Of a stretch of 44,982 nt of DNA, positions 44,776-44,982 are shown in pieces. The translations under genes were made by a program, and so were the position numbers. The notes beneath the pieces were generated by a model. It had not been told where the DNA came from and ran no database searches. It saw only the letters and a list, made by a program, of their open reading frames with translations. The stretch's first letter is position 1; each line of letters begins with the position of its first letter. Source of the DNA: an uncultured Schlesneria sp. (GTDB lineage: Bacteria; Planctomycetota; Planctomycetia; Planctomycetales; Planctomycetaceae); assembly GCA_903899985.1 (NCBI GenBank), contig CAIULL010000073.1, positions 1 to 44,982 on the forward strand. Reading direction: 5' to 3'.

Positions 44776-44923
44776 GGTAGCCATGCGATTGAATGACGTG
44801 CCGATCTTGCTTGGCAAACTTCAAAAAACGAGGACTGAATCCAACGAGCCTTTGATGGCTCAGAGATACATTTTTAGGGCAAACGGCCCGTCCGAATGTC
44901 TTTTAAGGCTGCTGGACCGAACG

Positions 44924-44973
44924 AAAACTGTCGAAGCGAGCCGACGCGTTCAAACCGCGTGTGGCTCGCTTCG
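44924..44973 (-). terminator. Terminator of the gene to the right of the window
   Basis: On the minus strand CGAAGCGAGCC pairs with GGCTCGCTTCG, inner partial pairing, followed by ACAGTTTTCG. It lies between prfA and the window edge, so it probably ends a minus-strand gene beyond the edge. Confidence 0.6.
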
Positions 44974-44982
44974 CACGATACA

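Overview
The window looks like chromosomal DNA of a planctomycete (Planctomycetota). The reasons are two PEP-CTERM surface proteins, a caspase and a CHAT protein in one locus, a cysteine-rich lipoprotein, pseudopilin-tailed hypothetical proteins, few strong Shine-Dalgarno sites and a mid GC content. Genus cannot be fixed from sequence alone. No plasmid, phage or CRISPR array is visible.

Layout, left to right. 1-6.1 kb: the C-terminal part of an Lhr-type helicase (cut by the window edge), an RDD membrane protein, a secreted YHS-domain protein, and the RNase P RNA gene (rnpB, minus strand). 6.2-15.3 kb: the most striking locus. A metacaspase and a two-HKD phospholipase D-type protein form a minus-strand operon. 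Divergent from it, across 312 bp, is a 1535-residue protein with a clostripain-like domain lacking its catalytic residues, a CHAT protease domain with its His/Cys intact, and an alpha/beta-hydrolase domain whose nucleophile serine is glycine. I read this as a candidate undescribed regulated-death or conflict system. 15.3-20.4 kb: an accessory region with two PEP-CTERM genes, two decayed copies of the same serine recombinase, a nucleotidyltransferase/coiled-coil gene pair resembling a toxin-antitoxin module, and a tRNA-Lys(CUU) gene. A 22-nt copy of the tRNA 3' end, with a terminator behind it, lies 2.65 kb away, which is the footprint of an element integrated at the tRNA 3' end.

20.6-26.8 kb: rlmI-like rRNA methyltransferase, tsaE, a REP hairpin cluster with a REP-associated (IS200-type) transposase, a translesion pair imuA-imuB without dnaE2, a membrane-anchored glutaredoxin-like protein and an AhpD-like protein. 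26.9-32.9 kb: a tandem duplication of a 1.6-kb gene with its upstream region, a polytopic membrane protein, an SRPBCC protein and a small YtxH-like protein. 32.9-37.6 kb: a TerC-type metal exporter, a long palindrome in front of tsaB, and a metal-efflux adaptor preceded by a His-rich secreted protein but without a pump gene. 37.5-44.98 kb: an RraB-like protein, an ECF-like sigma factor, a small unknown gene with a perfect Shine-Dalgarno, a Cys-rich lipoprotein, inorganic pyrophosphatase, a ZIP transporter with a His-rich loop, and the prfA-prmC pair (release factor 1 and its methyltransferase).

Housekeeping functions are scattered: tRNA t6A synthesis (tsaE, tsaB), translation termination (prfA, prmC), RNase P, and metal homeostasis (TerC, ZIP, efflux adaptor).
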